The position numbers and the translations under genes are program-made. Of a DNA stretch of 64,000 nt, positions 22,830-34,811 are shown in pieces. This stretch comes from Chondrosia reniformis. Lineage: Eukaryota; Porifera; Demospongiae; Chondrillida; Chondrillidae. The first letter of the stretch is position 1, and the number at the start of each line of letters is the position of its first letter. The stretch spans positions 2,256,001-2,320,000 of the forward strand of contig OX359202.1 in the NCBI GenBank assembly GCA_947172415.1, in the 5' to 3' direction. Under the pieces are notes generated by a model that did no database searches, was not told where the DNA came from, and saw only the letters and a program-made list of their open reading frames with translations.

Positions 22830-23342
22830 TATATGTGACCGTCCATGCGAAAAGGGGCATTTTCGCGTATGCAACAGAAATTGCGTTTTAGAAAGGGCTT
22901 CCGTAGTGCTAGCGAATGGTACAAACGGAAATGTCATAGCTGTTACAGATCCGAAGTTATGACACTCTGAAACAGAACCGTTGCCAAACTCAATATGTAA
23001 AACAGCTTTACTTCGTTTAGTTAATAAAATGATGACATCATTGATTGCGCAATCGCAAGCAAATCAAATCAAAACTATCGAACGATAATAATATTCACCG
23101 TTCCATATATAGAACAAAATGGCGTATTTCCGGTAGCTTCTATTTAATAAGATAGGATTTATCGCACAAAGAAGACCGAAATAACGACGGCGACATTGGG
23201 AAAGGTTAGAGTAACAAATATTTAATGATATTAAAAGAAAATCACACTTTTGACTATTTTGCCACGACGTTTTTAAAGCGCCCGTATTGAACATATTGCT
23301 ACAGTGCGAATATGCCCCTTTTCGCATGGATGGTCACATATA
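22830..23342. mobile_element. MITE with TATATGTGACC(G/A)TCCATGCG ends
   Basis: Inverted terminal repeats of about 35 bases (TGTGACCGTCCATGCGAAAA and its complement with two mismatches), 513 bases apart. It lies inside the interrupted LTR of the gypsy relic. No coding region. Confidence 0.8.
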
Positions 23343-23639
23343 AGGAAGAATGCAAGCTTACGATTGCGCAATCTGGTGATGTATTATGATGTTTCTCTTG
23401 TGCAACACTCTCATATGTCACTCCGTACATATTTAATGGATTATCATGTGATGTTGCGAAAACATCACCCCCTTGTTGTAAAAAAGATCCTTCTTTCGAG
23501 AACGGCTATGACAAGTCGACGCTCTTCTACGAGAAGGAGCTACGGAATAAACGAGTTGTAGCGAAGGTGAGAAAAAGCGTATTTGTGTACGTTTCTGTTA
23601 AGTTTGAGGCAGAATTGTCCCTATATTCATGCAAAAGAA

Positions 23640-23934
23640 GTCTCAGCTAATAACCACAGCAGATTTGATTTGCCTTGTGAGGGAGCTAAGAATACTGACA
23701 GTTGGTTGCATGCATTCGCATAATCAACAGGGTTAGAGATCATTTTGTAACTTGTACACAAGGACATAAAAGGCCAGGGCCTTATATACATATATATGTC
23801 ATATGATGTCCCTTGTGTACAAGTTACAAAATGGTCTCTAACCCTGTTGATTATGCGAGTGCATGCAACCAACCGTCGGGATTCTTAGCTCCCTCACAAG
23901 GCAAATCAAATCTGCTGTGGTTATTAGCTGAGAC
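23640..23934. mobile_element. Foldback element, arms of about 130 bases
   Basis: Starts GTCTCAGCTAATAACCACAG and ends with its complement; the inverted homology extends to the centre (through AACTTGTACACAAG) leaving a loop of about 35 bases. Only a handful of mismatches between arms. Non-coding, despite short frames on both strands. Confidence 0.85.
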
Positions 23935-24200
23935 CCCTTTAAGACTGGAACCTTTGTTGATATATGGCATGCAGATGCATCATCTTCAGTCTATACTAAG
24001 GTGTGAAAAGGTAATTGGTAGGATGTGTTCTACCTTGCAATTGGAAGATCTGTATTAACTACTATTCTCTATGCAGTAGTTGAGAATTTCAAAGCCTGCA
24101 ACTATACGTACTACTTAAAATACTGATTACAACATACGTTTATATATATAGTCCCAACAGTATATAAATCAATCATGTCAGCTTGCATAATGCCACAATA

Positions 24201-25506
24201 TATACGTAAGTACGTATAAACAGTTATAAAAGTGGAGATGATTTACACAATGACAATGATTTTTCTATAAATACTAAGTTTTAAGGTTTTATATCATTAT
24301 ATAATTTTATATCATTAATTCTTAATGCTTTTAGCGTAATAAATTTAAATGAACATCAATATTTAACGAATTTAGACAAACATTCACAATTTTCGCTTAA
24401 ATAGCCAAACTTATTCTTGCACTACATTTCTCTCAGGAAACGTGCTGTGAATTTATAGCCTTGCACACTGTTAGAGTTAGAATAATACTTAATGATCAAT
24501 TGTATGGATTGTTGAAAAACCTTTTCCTATTGACAAAAATAAGTTGTCCCAAATTACCCTGTGTCCCAAATTACTCCAAAGGATACGATATGCATCACAG
24601 TAAGAGCCTATGGTGTTGAGTCACATTTATATTAAAAGCAGGGCTGTACTTGACTAATGTGATGCATACACTAATAGTCAATACTAGATAATATGTCCAC
24701 ATAATGATGATGTAGACCTATAGACACTAGTCTATTAGGAATTAATGCAACTAATTTATGGTAACCAAAATAAACTTGTAGTGATACTGCTCAGGGTGCT
24801 AGACTAAATCAGAACAATTACATTTTTAAATCATGATAAAAATGAAATATTAATATAGGTATGTGTATCAGTCAAAAAATGATAAATTTAAAACAAACTT
24901 TTAAGATCTTTGAGTACATTTGAAAACTTGAATACTAAGAGAGCAGGAGGAACAAGAGATGAGAAGTGCATCTACAACCAGTAAATCATCTTTTGATACT
25001 AAATATATGCCTCCACATCGACAGGTGTAAGAGTATTCCTTCAATTCTTAAGGTGAAAGAAAAAGAAACACCAACTAAACATAATATATATGTAATATAT
25101 ATACTGTACTACTTAATAATAAGGATACACAGACTTTTTTGAATATCATTGGAGTAATGTATATTAACTAGCAGGAACACCAGCCTTCATTGGGGACCTG
25201 CTTCCGTGATTAAAGCTATAATTCACTTTGACAATTCATGAAAGAGTCATTGAAAATGTATTTAACAGGAACAAGCAGATGTGGTTAGTCCTCTTGGAAT
25301 ATTAAACAAACATGTCATATTTAGCCTTGTTTAAAAACCTTCAGGAAAGTTAGCAAAATAGATAAAATTTACAAAGGTACGTAAGGCATACAGCATGCAC
25401 CAAGAGAACAAGCCTCCCTATCTTCCTTCCAACCTCAGCCTGATAGGCAGGGAAGGCCTACATGCAGACTTGTGCAAGTGCTCACAAAGCTGGAGTACCG
25501 TCACTA
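24201..25506. other. AT-rich stretch without genes
   Basis: No coding signal, no clear repeat ends. I see nothing assignable here. Confidence 0.4.
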
Positions 25507-25847
25507 CAGTAGAACGTCGATTATCCGAACGTCAATTATACAAATCGTTGATTATCCGAACGTTGTTGCAAGCTGCTGCTCAGCAAAATACGGCCGCCAA
25601 CCAACTGAAGAGAATGACTAAGTGTAGACCAGAAGCCTGAGATCTGCAAGCGATTGACGAAAGGGGCTACTATTACTTCACTTTCGAAGGAATTGAATAT
25701 TGGGAAGTCGACGAGTTATGATATAAAGCAAAATGAAGAAAAATTCGTCACTTTTGTTGAGAAACTGCTTGCTGTTTGATTATACGTACTTTTTGATTTT
25801 ACGTACAGGCCAATGCCCTATTATTTCGGATGATCGACGTTCTACTG
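25507..25847. mobile_element. pogo/Tigger-like MITE
   Basis: Ends CAGTAGAACGTCGATTATCC and TTCGGATGATCGACGTTCTACTG (23 bases, the right one inverted), flanked by TA on both sides (25505-25506, 25848-25849). The CAGT(A/G)GA...CGA-TAT-CGAAC end pattern is characteristic of pogo/Tigger elements. 341 bases, no transposase. Confidence 0.85.
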
Positions 25848-25849
25848 TA

Positions 25850-26474
25850 CAGTAAACTGAGCCCGGCAAACTCAGAGGCCCTAGCAATCATATCACAGTG
25901 GATACAACAGGGGAAGTGGACTGGAAACAAGACTAGGCACCTTCCCGTGCATATGCAGTCGGCTTTTTGAACATACACTTGGTTGATGGCTCTGTCTTAG
26001 CTTAATGCTAATTAAAAGGAAAGAGGAGAACCCCAAAGAAGACTATGGAAGACTGGAAAATACTGAGAGAAGCTGCCGGACTATATAGCATACCAATCAA
26101 AACTTTACACACCAGGCCCTGCTATCAAACCTTCTAAGTGAGGTTCTTCTTCAGCCTAAGAGGAATCCAGGTCTTAACAGCAAAGTAGTATGCATTACTG
26201 ATGATGATGTTTTCTATGGGGCGCCATTTGGGTCAAAACATTACACTAAATTCATATATATTATATATTCTGATATATCTTTTATATATTGTGATATTTA
26301 CCAATCCACGTATTGCATAATGACATCATCAATTATGTCATCATAACTGGAAATGGTCGTGAAGGGTGTTTTGGTCATGAGTACCATTCACAGTTTGTAT
26401 ATATTGAGACGAAATCCAACCTTGTGTGTAAAATATTTGTCAATGGAATGAGCGAATTTGACCGAAATCTATTG
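25850..26474. other. Intergenic, no gene seen
   Basis: Mixed AT-rich sequence between a MITE and a decayed SAP-like exon; nothing recognised. Confidence 0.35.
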
Positions 26475-26609
26475 TTCATCAGAGGAAGATGTCCCTGGAG
26501 CAAGTCTGCGTGGGCAGTCATCTGATGACTTAAATGTTGAACAGTTGAAGCAATGGTTGGCCTGTAGATGCACATGAAGATCGGGAAGAAAGCCAGAGCT
26601 AGTTAAGAG
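26475..26609 (+). pseudogene. Decayed exon with a DVPGASL leader and SAP-like motif
   Basis: One plus-strand frame reads EEDVPGASLRGQSSDD followed by LNVEQLKQWLACR, an in-frame stop, then RSGRKPELVKR and a good AG|GTAAGC donor. The leader and helix-turn-helix pattern match SAP-like N-termini of a large family of mobile-element proteins seen in cnidarians and sponges. The stop at about 26575 inactivates it. Confidence 0.55.
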
Positions 26610-28462
26610 GTAAGCTGTAACTGGAGACGCTTCAACATGTAACTGTTTTAGGATGTATCACAAGCGGAGCGCGATATTATTCATGTGCAGTGTAAAAGAT
26701 ATCATAGATCCAGACACGCCAACATCATGCTGCTTTGCAAACGTTTGGTTTGGATCTCAACTTTCATACCAACTTGCACCTATTACTAGAAATGCCAACC
26801 ACGAGAGGGACCTCTAATCTTGGAGATTTACCTTCCGTTTCGTTCGCCAGTCTTTACAAGCATTATGTTGAGAGGCCTATCGACAGCATTTTGATGGGAA
26901 CTGATGGTAATGAAACTGAGCATGAATCCTCAGCTGGTGAGTCACAAGACAAGAGCATACTGTCTTTTCGCTTAACTTAAATGATAACTCAATTTAACTC
27001 AACTACCCAGATACAAGAATGGTAGTTACATATTTAATAAAAAGAAGGAAGTCACACCTAAATTACCATGACTACAGCATAACAAATAAAAGAGTACTAG
27101 TGGAAAATAGTTAACAGTAACATGGTGTAAATGCGAGAATACACTAGTAGAACATGTCAACACTTCCGGAAATTTTCAAAAAAAGTCGCTAATTGCTAGT
27201 CATTAATTTATTCTTTTTTACTTAGAAACATCGTATCGCTAAACAAATCATATAGAATTGAAGCGCTATTTTTTCGTAATATTTTGGCTACAACAGCGTC
27301 AGGATTACAGGCTTAAAGGAGAAGGTAAGCGGCTGTAAGTGATAGGTCCAAATCGCCAAAAATGTTTTGTCAGACAGTGGAAAATAAGAATATAGAATAA
27401 ATGGTGACACCAATCTATGAAGGATATCTAACGATTGTATGTATTCTCCTTTTAAATTTCCTTTTTTTGAATTATAATCGAAAATGTATTTTTATACCTT
27501 TATCAGGCGCCTCTAACACTTCATATCTCAGTTAAACAAGGGAATATTCCAGGGGTATACATACAACTTTTAGGCTGTTACTTACTTAAGAGATTGATGT
27601 CAAAAAGTGGTTAGATATACAATCCTCCACTGTCTGATAATCGGTTCATTTTCCATTTGTCTCTTCTCCTTCGAGTAATGGTATTGTCACGTAATTGTCA
27701 GCCAAAATTAGTAGTATAGCTTAGCCATCATACAATAACGTCTTATGACGTTGCATATGCACCCAAATATTTGGTAACACGTTATACAAACATTAGACTT
27801 CTGAAGTTGATATTTCAAGTAAGGTTTCTCGGTAGCGATAGGTCAGAAGTATGAAAAATTTAAGCATATTCATATTTGGACTTCACAACAGTCAAGACTT
27901 TATATGTGCATTTGGATGTTGCAGGTGTTCAATCAGCAAATATATAAAGCTAAATTCATACATGTTTTTGGACCGACAAATTCCATTTTTCAGGATAGTA
28001 CTTGCTGTTTAGTAAATATTATGAAACTTTAACCATTAAATTGTTTATGTTAAATTCAGTTTATAAATTTGGGCTGAATCTATCTATTACAGCCTCTGAT
28101 TACATGCCGTCCCACTAGATCAGTAGCTTACATAAACAATTGTTTTCCTTTATGCTTACACTGAAGTAAGGGGGTGATAGTGGTTAAGGCCTGCTTAAGT
28201 TGCTCACAGGGCAACGTAGTACAAGCAGAGAATCATGAGAGGGAATAGAAGAATCATTTGGGTCATCATCAGATTCAAAATCACTGCTACCGCTGCTATC
28301 ATCAGTAGCATTGAGGAGTCAGTCCTGTTAGCATTAGTTGCAATGGAGTTTGCATCCTCTCAGTGGAAATTGAGTGGTTATTCCAAATTGAAACAAATTC
28401 TTCCAATCAATCATTTATATATTCTTGGTAGGAAAATGGTGTGTAAGCAGTATATATCCACC
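26610..28462. other. No gene seen
   Basis: Includes an 81-codon plus-strand frame at 26735-26980 that matches nothing I know. It could be a further exon of the decayed SAP-containing gene. The rest is AT-rich and unassigned. Confidence 0.35.
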
Positions 28463-28941
28463 TCATTGAGCATGTCCATCTTCTTGTTTGCGAAAAAGAT
28501 CACCAAATATAACCAATACATACTCTACACAACCTTTGTGAGTGGAGTTGCCTACGATGACACACTGCTGATAACTGTGTGCAGATAGCATATGACACCA
28601 AACCTCAATGTTTTCTCCTCCATGATCACTGCACACTTTCTTTTGCAAACCAAATTTTTCTTCACCTTTAAGAAAAGAAGAGTACATTGTTTCTGCACGG
28701 TTAATATTTTGGCACTTCAAAAATGTAATTACTCTGGAATAGCCATCAATGCAACCATGAACCACAAAGCAACACCTAATTAACTTGTGGTTGTTATCAA
28801 TATGCCACACTTCATTTGGCTGTGAAACATTATATCTTCTTTTTGATAAGTTTGCTTTTTTCTCTCAGCAACTCCTTCAGGATCTACACAGTGTATACTC
28901 TTGCAAATATGATCTCTCATGACTCGGATTGCTTTCTGCAA
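28463..28941 (-). pseudogene. DDE integrase-core domain fragment
   Basis: An open minus-strand frame from 28941 reads ...DPEGVAERKK...KRRYNVSQPNEVWHID then NHKLIRCCFVVHGCIDGYSR, SDHGGEN and STHKGCVEY. This is the retroviral-integrase-like DDE domain that follows RRRY-V-GPN-LWHIDGNHKL in a family common in fish, molluscs and cnidarians. The two aspartates (HID, SDHG) and a possible final Glu are present. Sequence after that Glu diverges and the frame ends, so it is a truncated relic. Confidence 0.75.
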
Positions 28942-29216
28942 TCAATTAGCAGTAACCAATATTTCTCCATCATTAGAATTACTTGCCTTTACATCAGAAA
29001 CTACAGTATCTAGTCAGTTATCAATATTAGTGTACTTGAATAGCACAGCAGTTGCTCCTACAGTCTTATTGTAGAGTGTTTTTTAACTAATAACAACAAT
29101 GGCAGCTGTTCTAGACTTAGTATATCCCCAGTCCACATCCACTTAAGGTCTTTCTGTACTTAAATCAGCTGATATTAGTGACATCATATCATATGATATA
29201 TATTAACATGTATATA
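28942..29216. other. Intergenic, no gene seen
   Basis: AT-rich sequence between the integrase relic and the next MITE; no features found. Confidence 0.3.
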
Positions 29217-29581
29217 CAGTGGATCCTCGCCAATCCGAATAGCATTGTCCCAAAGGCTACAGGAATGTGTTCAGATTAGTGAATTTGTTCGGATTAGTAA
29301 ACGTTTCACAAAATGTGGTATAGATGACGTTACAAGTACAATTATAGTCTAAATTATCAGCGCTTAATTTTCGTCGCAGAGCACAGTAAAGGATTTCTTT
29401 CCGATCTGGTTGAGTAGCTTCAGTTTGTGATCGACAGTTAGGGTCTTGTGCTCTCTCTTGGCCTAAGTTATAGATGCCATCACACGTACTTAATCTGAAA
29501 TCGTCTGTGTAAGACCAAAATTTGTCATTCGGATTTGCGAGGGTTCGGCTTAATGCGATTCGGATTGGCGAGGGTCCATTG
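29217..29581. mobile_element. pogo/Tigger-like MITE, second family
   Basis: Ends CAGTGGATCCTCGCCAATCC and GGATTGGCGAGGGTCCATTG (inverted, two mismatches), flanked by TA at 29215-29216 and 29582-29583. 365 bases, non-coding, with internal echoes of the TIR (GTTCGGATTAGTAAACG). Confidence 0.85.
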
Positions 29582-29659
29582 TATCATGATATATATCCCG
29601 ATATATTATAATCATGATATATGAATGATATATCCCGATATATATATCAAATACATCAT

Positions 29660-30085
29660 GCTATATATACATATTCTCCGTTGCCGGGGCAACCACATGT
29701 GTTTAAATTTCGTAACCGTGATATAACAGGATTTAAGAACCTATATACTGCATCGGCTTCTTAAATCCAGTTATATCCTTGCCCAAATATGGTAAACTAA
29801 GACGTTTCTACTTGGAGGGTGGACAATTCTCCTTACATTTGGAGTAGTCAGGGCAAGAGCATTCTATAAAGTCTTCAGCGTTTAAGCCAAGCTAACCAGA
29901 TGCTAGATGAGCCATCCTGAAAGTCCCGTCAAATAACGAAAAGAAGTTACGAAGTATATATCACTCATACCACGGGGCTTCGGTGTATATGGATTTTATA
30001 CGTACTTGCCCTCGGGCGCTCGTAACTCGTACGTATAAAATTCATATGCACCTCAGTACTGTGGTATAACTACTACATATATGCC
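29660..30085. repeat. Foldback repeat, copy 2
   Basis: Homologous to 20706-21060 (CCGTTGCCGGG start, GATATAACAGGATTTAAGAA hairpin, ACGTTTCTACTTGGAGG body). Its right end has an extra palindromic segment built on TTTTATACGTAC and GTACGTATAAAA that copy 1 lacks. Confidence 0.7.
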
Positions 30086-30466
30086 TCTCTGACGCATAGG
30101 TGTCAACCTAGAAATTTACCAAAGTGGGACAGAAGTGCTGAAAGGCAGGACATTTGCTCAAAAAATCTGGGCAAAACCTTTTTCGCTCGCTATGCTCGTG
30201 ATACTCTCTCACGCCCCAGTCCACGAGAATGCCTCACTGCCTGAAAATAGCATGCTTGCTTGGCTTTCTTTGGGGTGATTGTTTCTCACTCGCTATCAGA
30301 CAAACTGGAAACTTCGATGGACTGAACTTCGCTCATGGAATCTGCCATCTTAACACAAACGCGTGCGGGAAACCGTACGTGGTATCACCTTTAAAACATC
30401 TGTAACTGTTTGTCTAAGCTATTTATGGTGTTAAGCTAGAATGCTTCAAAATAGGGACACTGAGGA

Positions 30467-31900
30467 GTGAGAGCGGCACAGTGGGACATCTGTGATCTGA
30501 TGGGAAACATCCTGATGGAGCCACAATCATTCCCTGGCCCAGAGGCATACCCCTTGTTTGGGATGTCACCTGTCAGAACAAGTGAAGCTCGATCTGTTGT
30601 CGCAGTGACAAAGAAGATACCCAGATCGAAGTGTTTCTGTAAAGAGAAAGCCGAAGATGCCGTGGTCTGTGAAGCGTGTGGAAGATGGATTCACTATAAT
30701 TGCGTAGGGCTGTCAGCCGAGAAGGAATACCCTTATTACTGTCCACAGTGTTCTTTTGGACAACTATACACGTTAGAAAAGGACATGAAAGAAATAAAGA
30801 ATGAAATGGCTCACCTGAGGAAAGAAAATCAGGAGTTGAGAGAGCAGTTAGGTGAGTTGTCAGACATGGATCCAGACTCTGGCGATTGACTCTACTGAGG
30901 TAAATGCTAACACTGTCCCCCGTGAAAATGATGAAGCAAGTAGGCTTACATACTCAGCCACGCTAAAACGGGGTTTAGTCAGCCAAGTAGTCAAAATTAA
31001 TGAATCTATTAAGAAAATCGAGCGCATGCAGGAAAGGAGACAAAACTGAATCTAATATTTGGTAATATGCTGGAAGAGGGGGGGTAATGATTTAGCAAAC
31101 ATTCAAAACCTGATCAACAATAAGATGAAGTGTAGGGATATTGCAATTAAGGAAGTAAAGAGAATAGGTTGAAGGAATGAGGATAGGCTTAGGCTACTGT
31201 GTGTCAGATTGAACTCTCTGAGGGATAAATTGAATATTTTGAAACAAGGTAAAACTCTTAAGGCAGGGTCGATCTTTGTGACAGAAGATCTCACAAAAGA
31301 AGAGAGACTTAAGAAAAAGACTTACTAATAGAAGTTAAGAAAATAAGAGAAGAGGGCAAGTTTGCTAAAATTATATGGAGAAGAGATGAAATGCAGTTGA
31401 TCTCAGGAGATTTTATACCAAGAACGACCTCAACCTCTACTGATTAGGGGTTAGGCCAGGCTGGGCAGAATTTAAGGTTTAGAAATGTGTATAATATTAA
31501 TCTTAGAGTAATTCAGTGGAATATAGCAGGATGGGGTAGAAACAAAGACTTGAAAGTTAAAGAATATACAACCTGATATTACTATTATCTGTAAAACCTG
31601 ACAGATGAACTAGGATGTGATCTTAATTGATGGGTACACTTGGATAGGTAAAAATAGAGTTAATTTAAACAAAAGAGTGAAACGGGGATCTGGTGGAGTT
31701 GGTTTCTAATTTCAGATAGGATCTTTGATACCTATAAGATAAATACAATGGACGTCAATATGGAGGACATCATGGTGATTTCTATTCAAAGAAAGAGAGA
31801 TAAATTTGATCCACCTAGACTTGTAATAGGCAGTTGTTATATATCACCTGAAAGATCATCCCATAATGTAAATGTTGAAAATGTAAATTGCATATCATTT
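30467..31900 (+). pseudogene. Non-LTR retrotransposon (LINE) ORF1 and start of ORF2, decayed
   Basis: The first frame (30467-30889) has a PHD-type zinc finger (CFCKEKAEDAVVCEACGRWI...CVGLS...YCPQC) followed by a coiled coil (KDMKEIKNEMAHLRKENQEL). PHD fingers plus coiled coils occur in ORF1 of CR1/L2-type LINEs. Broken frames downstream contain NLIFGN and VTEDLTKEERLK (RRM-like ORF1 tail) and then VIQWNIAGWGRNKDLK near 31510, the start of an AP-endonuclease domain. Several stops and frameshifts; no reverse transcriptase remains before 31949. Confidence 0.65.
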
Positions 31901-32194
31901 ATGACTCTTTAAAATAATTCATTAATGAATTAATGCATGAGACTAATACAGTCGACTCCACTTATAACAAACTCGCTCATAAAGAATTTTGGGTTATAAT
32001 GAACAATTGTCAAAAACAATTTCCTGTCCATTCAATTCTTTCTGACCGGAGAGGTAGTGGCTCTTGTGTTATTGCACAACCATGCAAATGGCGGTCTCCA
32101 GCTGTGTTAGGTAAAAAGTGTCTTGAGTGACAGCCTGCCAGCACTATGGGGACGCGAAATAATAACCAAGTAGATCCTAAGTAAATAAATATAA

Positions 32195-34452
32195 AGATTG
32201 TTACCGATTTGGAACGTGGAATGTGAGAACATTGACAGAGAAGGAGTTGGAGTTGATTAGAGAAATGAAGAGATACATGCAGATTGGATATGCTAGGAGT
32301 AAGCGAGGGGAAGATGAGAGGAAATGGAATGAAAACAGTGGAAGGCGTGACGTGTTTACTCTGGGGTGCAGGAGGGAAGAGCTAAGGTTGGTGTTGCTAT
32401 TTTTATGGCAAATGAACTGGCAGTATACATTAAGGAGTGGAAAAGTATTAGTGAGAGAATGTTGGTAGTGAGGCTGAAGATTAGTGAGGAATGGGTCTGT
32501 TTTGTCCAAGTGTATGCCCCTACGGAGGATAGTTTGGTGGAGGAGAAGGAAGACTTTTTTGACACCCTGCAGGAGACAGTGTCAAGCTTACAATGCAAAG
32601 GGAGAGTGATCATTATGGGAGACTTCAATGCCAGAGTGAGGAATAGAAGGGGAGAATGGAGTGAGGTGATTGAAGGGTGTGGTGAAGAAACACATAATGA
32701 TAATGGGAGGAGACTACTGGAGTTCTGTGCCTCAAAATGGGATGATGGTATCCAATACTTGTTACCAGCATAAAGAAATCCACCAATTCACATGGGAGTG
32801 CTGTGGCAGAGGGCTGAAATCTATTATTATTTCCTGGTGAAAAGGGAAGATATAGAAGAAGAATTAAGGATACAAAAGTAGTGAGAGGAGCAGAAATTAA
32901 TAGTGACCACTATTTAGTGCTATTGGTGATGAAATGTTATAGGAGGGAGGCAAGACAGAAAGGCCAGAGGAGCAGAAGACTGCGAAGTGGAATATAAAGA
33001 AATTAAGGGAGATAAAATGTAGAGAGGAGTTTGAGAGGAAGATCACACAAATGTTTATGGCAAGTAGGCACTCTCAGGGTAGCTCAGTGGAATTGGCATG
33101 GGAAGAACTGAAAGGGGCGGTGGCAGAGGTGACTATACTGAGGTGTGTAGAGTGAGTAGAAAGAAGAGAGGTGTCAAAAGAACAAAGAGGTGGAATGAAG
33201 ATGTACAAAAAGCGGTAGCGGCAAAGAAAGTGGCATACAGAAAGATGTTGGAAGTAGAAACGGATTAATCAAGGCAGAGGTATGTATAAGCGATGAGAGA
33301 GGCCAAAAGGGCAGTGAGGAGAGCCAAGAATGAAGAGTGGAGTAACTTTAGAAGGGAGATGGAAGCGGATACCCAAGGGGGGCAGAAGTGGTTTTGGTCT
33401 AGGTTGAGGAGCCTGGGAGGTAGGGGGAGAGATGAAGTTTTCGGTAGAGTAAAGGATGAGGATGGATGGATAGTAGGTGAAGGGTACCTGGTGGTGGATA
33501 GATGGAAGAGATACTTTATGGGTTTGTACACAGGGGAAGGAGAGATGGAGGAGAACAGTCGGAGGAGGAAGAGTTGGGAGAAGAGATGGAGGAGATTGAG
33601 ATGGATGAAATGGTAAGGGAGCTTAGAAAGATGAAGTGTGGGAAAGGCCCAGGGGTGTGTGAGGTCCAGGTGGAGTTGTTGAAGGCAGGAGGTTGTTCAA
33701 TCTGGTGATGAAGTGGGGTAAGGTAAGAAGGGATGCAGACTGACATGCAGCAATTACAGAGGATTGAGTCTGCTAAGTGTGGCTGGTAAATGGTTTGGTA
33801 AGGTGTTGAACACTAGGCTGAGAGAGAGTACAGAGCGTGTGGAAGTTGGGGACAGGAGGTTGGAGTCAGTGGAGGTAGTGAAGTATTTGGGAATTATGAT
33901 AAGTGGGGATGGAAGGATGGAGGAGGAGATTAGGAGTAGGATTGGGAAGGCAGCAAGAGTATAAGGGGTGTTGAATGAATCGGTATGGAGGCGAAAGGAA
34001 CTAAGTAGGAAGACAAAATTGAAAGTATACAATGCCATAGTAGTACCCACGCTGGTGTATGGTAGTGAAACGTGGGTACTAAGTAAATAACAGGAGTCAG
34101 TTATACAGGCAACAGAAATGAGGGTGTTGAGAAGAATAGCAGAGAAGAGAAGGGTGGACAGGGTGAGAAATGTGGAGATTAGAGAGGAGCTGAGACAAGA
34201 GGGGGTGCTAGAGAAAGTGATTGGAGTCAGGTGAGATGGAGAGAAGCCTTGGCAGAGATGGAACCATATAGATTAGTAAGGAGAGTATATGAAGCTGAGA
34301 TGGAAGGCAGAAGAGGAAGAGGGAGGCCAAGAAAGAAATGGATTGATAATTTTGAAACAATGATGCATTAATATTATTTAACTATGTAAGGACAACCTCC
34401 TGCATAGGAGATATGGTCCATTTGGATGATTGATTGATTGATTGATTGATCA
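32195..34452 (+). pseudogene. RTE-like LINE copy, decayed and internally deleted
   Basis: Starts with FGTWNVRTLTEKELELI, the N-terminal block of the AP endonuclease in RTE-type (CFDP2-like) LINEs, followed by VCFVQVYAPTEDSLVEEKE and IIMGDFNARV. Later pieces have RRAKNEEWSNFRREME, KMKCGKGPG (before the RT fingers), then an abrupt jump to VEVVKYLGIMISGDG and VVPTLVYGSETW, the end of the RT region. The YADD palm is missing, so there is an internal deletion near 33700-33860. Many stops. Ends in a GATT microsatellite tail. Confidence 0.78.
34424..34452 (+). repeat. (GATT)n tail of the RTE-like LINE
   Basis: About seven GATT units directly after ATTTGGAT, a typical 3' tail for this LINE type. Confidence 0.8.
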
Positions 34453-34811
34453 ATTCCTTTCTGTTTTTAACAAACAAACTTCTATTATAACGAATGTGTT
34501 AACTTATAATTATGCATGTGTGAAGCCAAAAACGGCTTTCTTTATTATTCTTAAACCGAAGTTACTGGACGAAGTGGATAAAGAAGGGTATTTGTGATGA
34601 ATTTTCAGTTGCATCCACCCTGATAAACATTAATATACTATTTAAACGTTTGTAAGCATGCTACAGCTGTTTACTGTATTCATAGTGCACTGATGAGTAG
34701 TATATTTGTATAGTTATATGCAAATAAAGTACATTTGGTTATAAAGAACTTCTTTTATAATGAACAATTATGCTTGGATTTTGGTGTTCGTTATATCAGG
34801 AGTCGACTGTA

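Larger units (their letters stand above)
18700..24200 (-). mobile_element. Degenerate Ty3/gypsy-like LTR retrotransposon with nested insertions
   Basis: Reading on the minus strand: LTR pieces at the right, a primer-binding-like site, gag, protease, a gap where reverse transcriptase and RNase H should be, then integrase, then the other LTR at the left. LTR identity: the GAGTACCACT-AATTATAATAATTAATAT segment near 18715-18750 recurs at 22400-22435, and the GTATAAATCAATTATGTCAGC-like segment at 18799-18830 recurs at 24160-24190. The 1.7 kb between the two right-hand pieces therefore looks inserted. The element is dead: frames are broken and the polymerase region is absent. Confidence 0.75.
31949..34809. 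mobile_element. TA-flanked pogo/Tigger-like element interrupted by a LINE
   Basis: Ends CAGTCGACTCCACTTATAAC and the inverted CAGTCGACTCCTGATATAAC, flanked by TA (31947-31948, 34810-34811). The first about 240 and last about 350 bases are MITE-like; everything between is LINE sequence. Confidence 0.72.
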
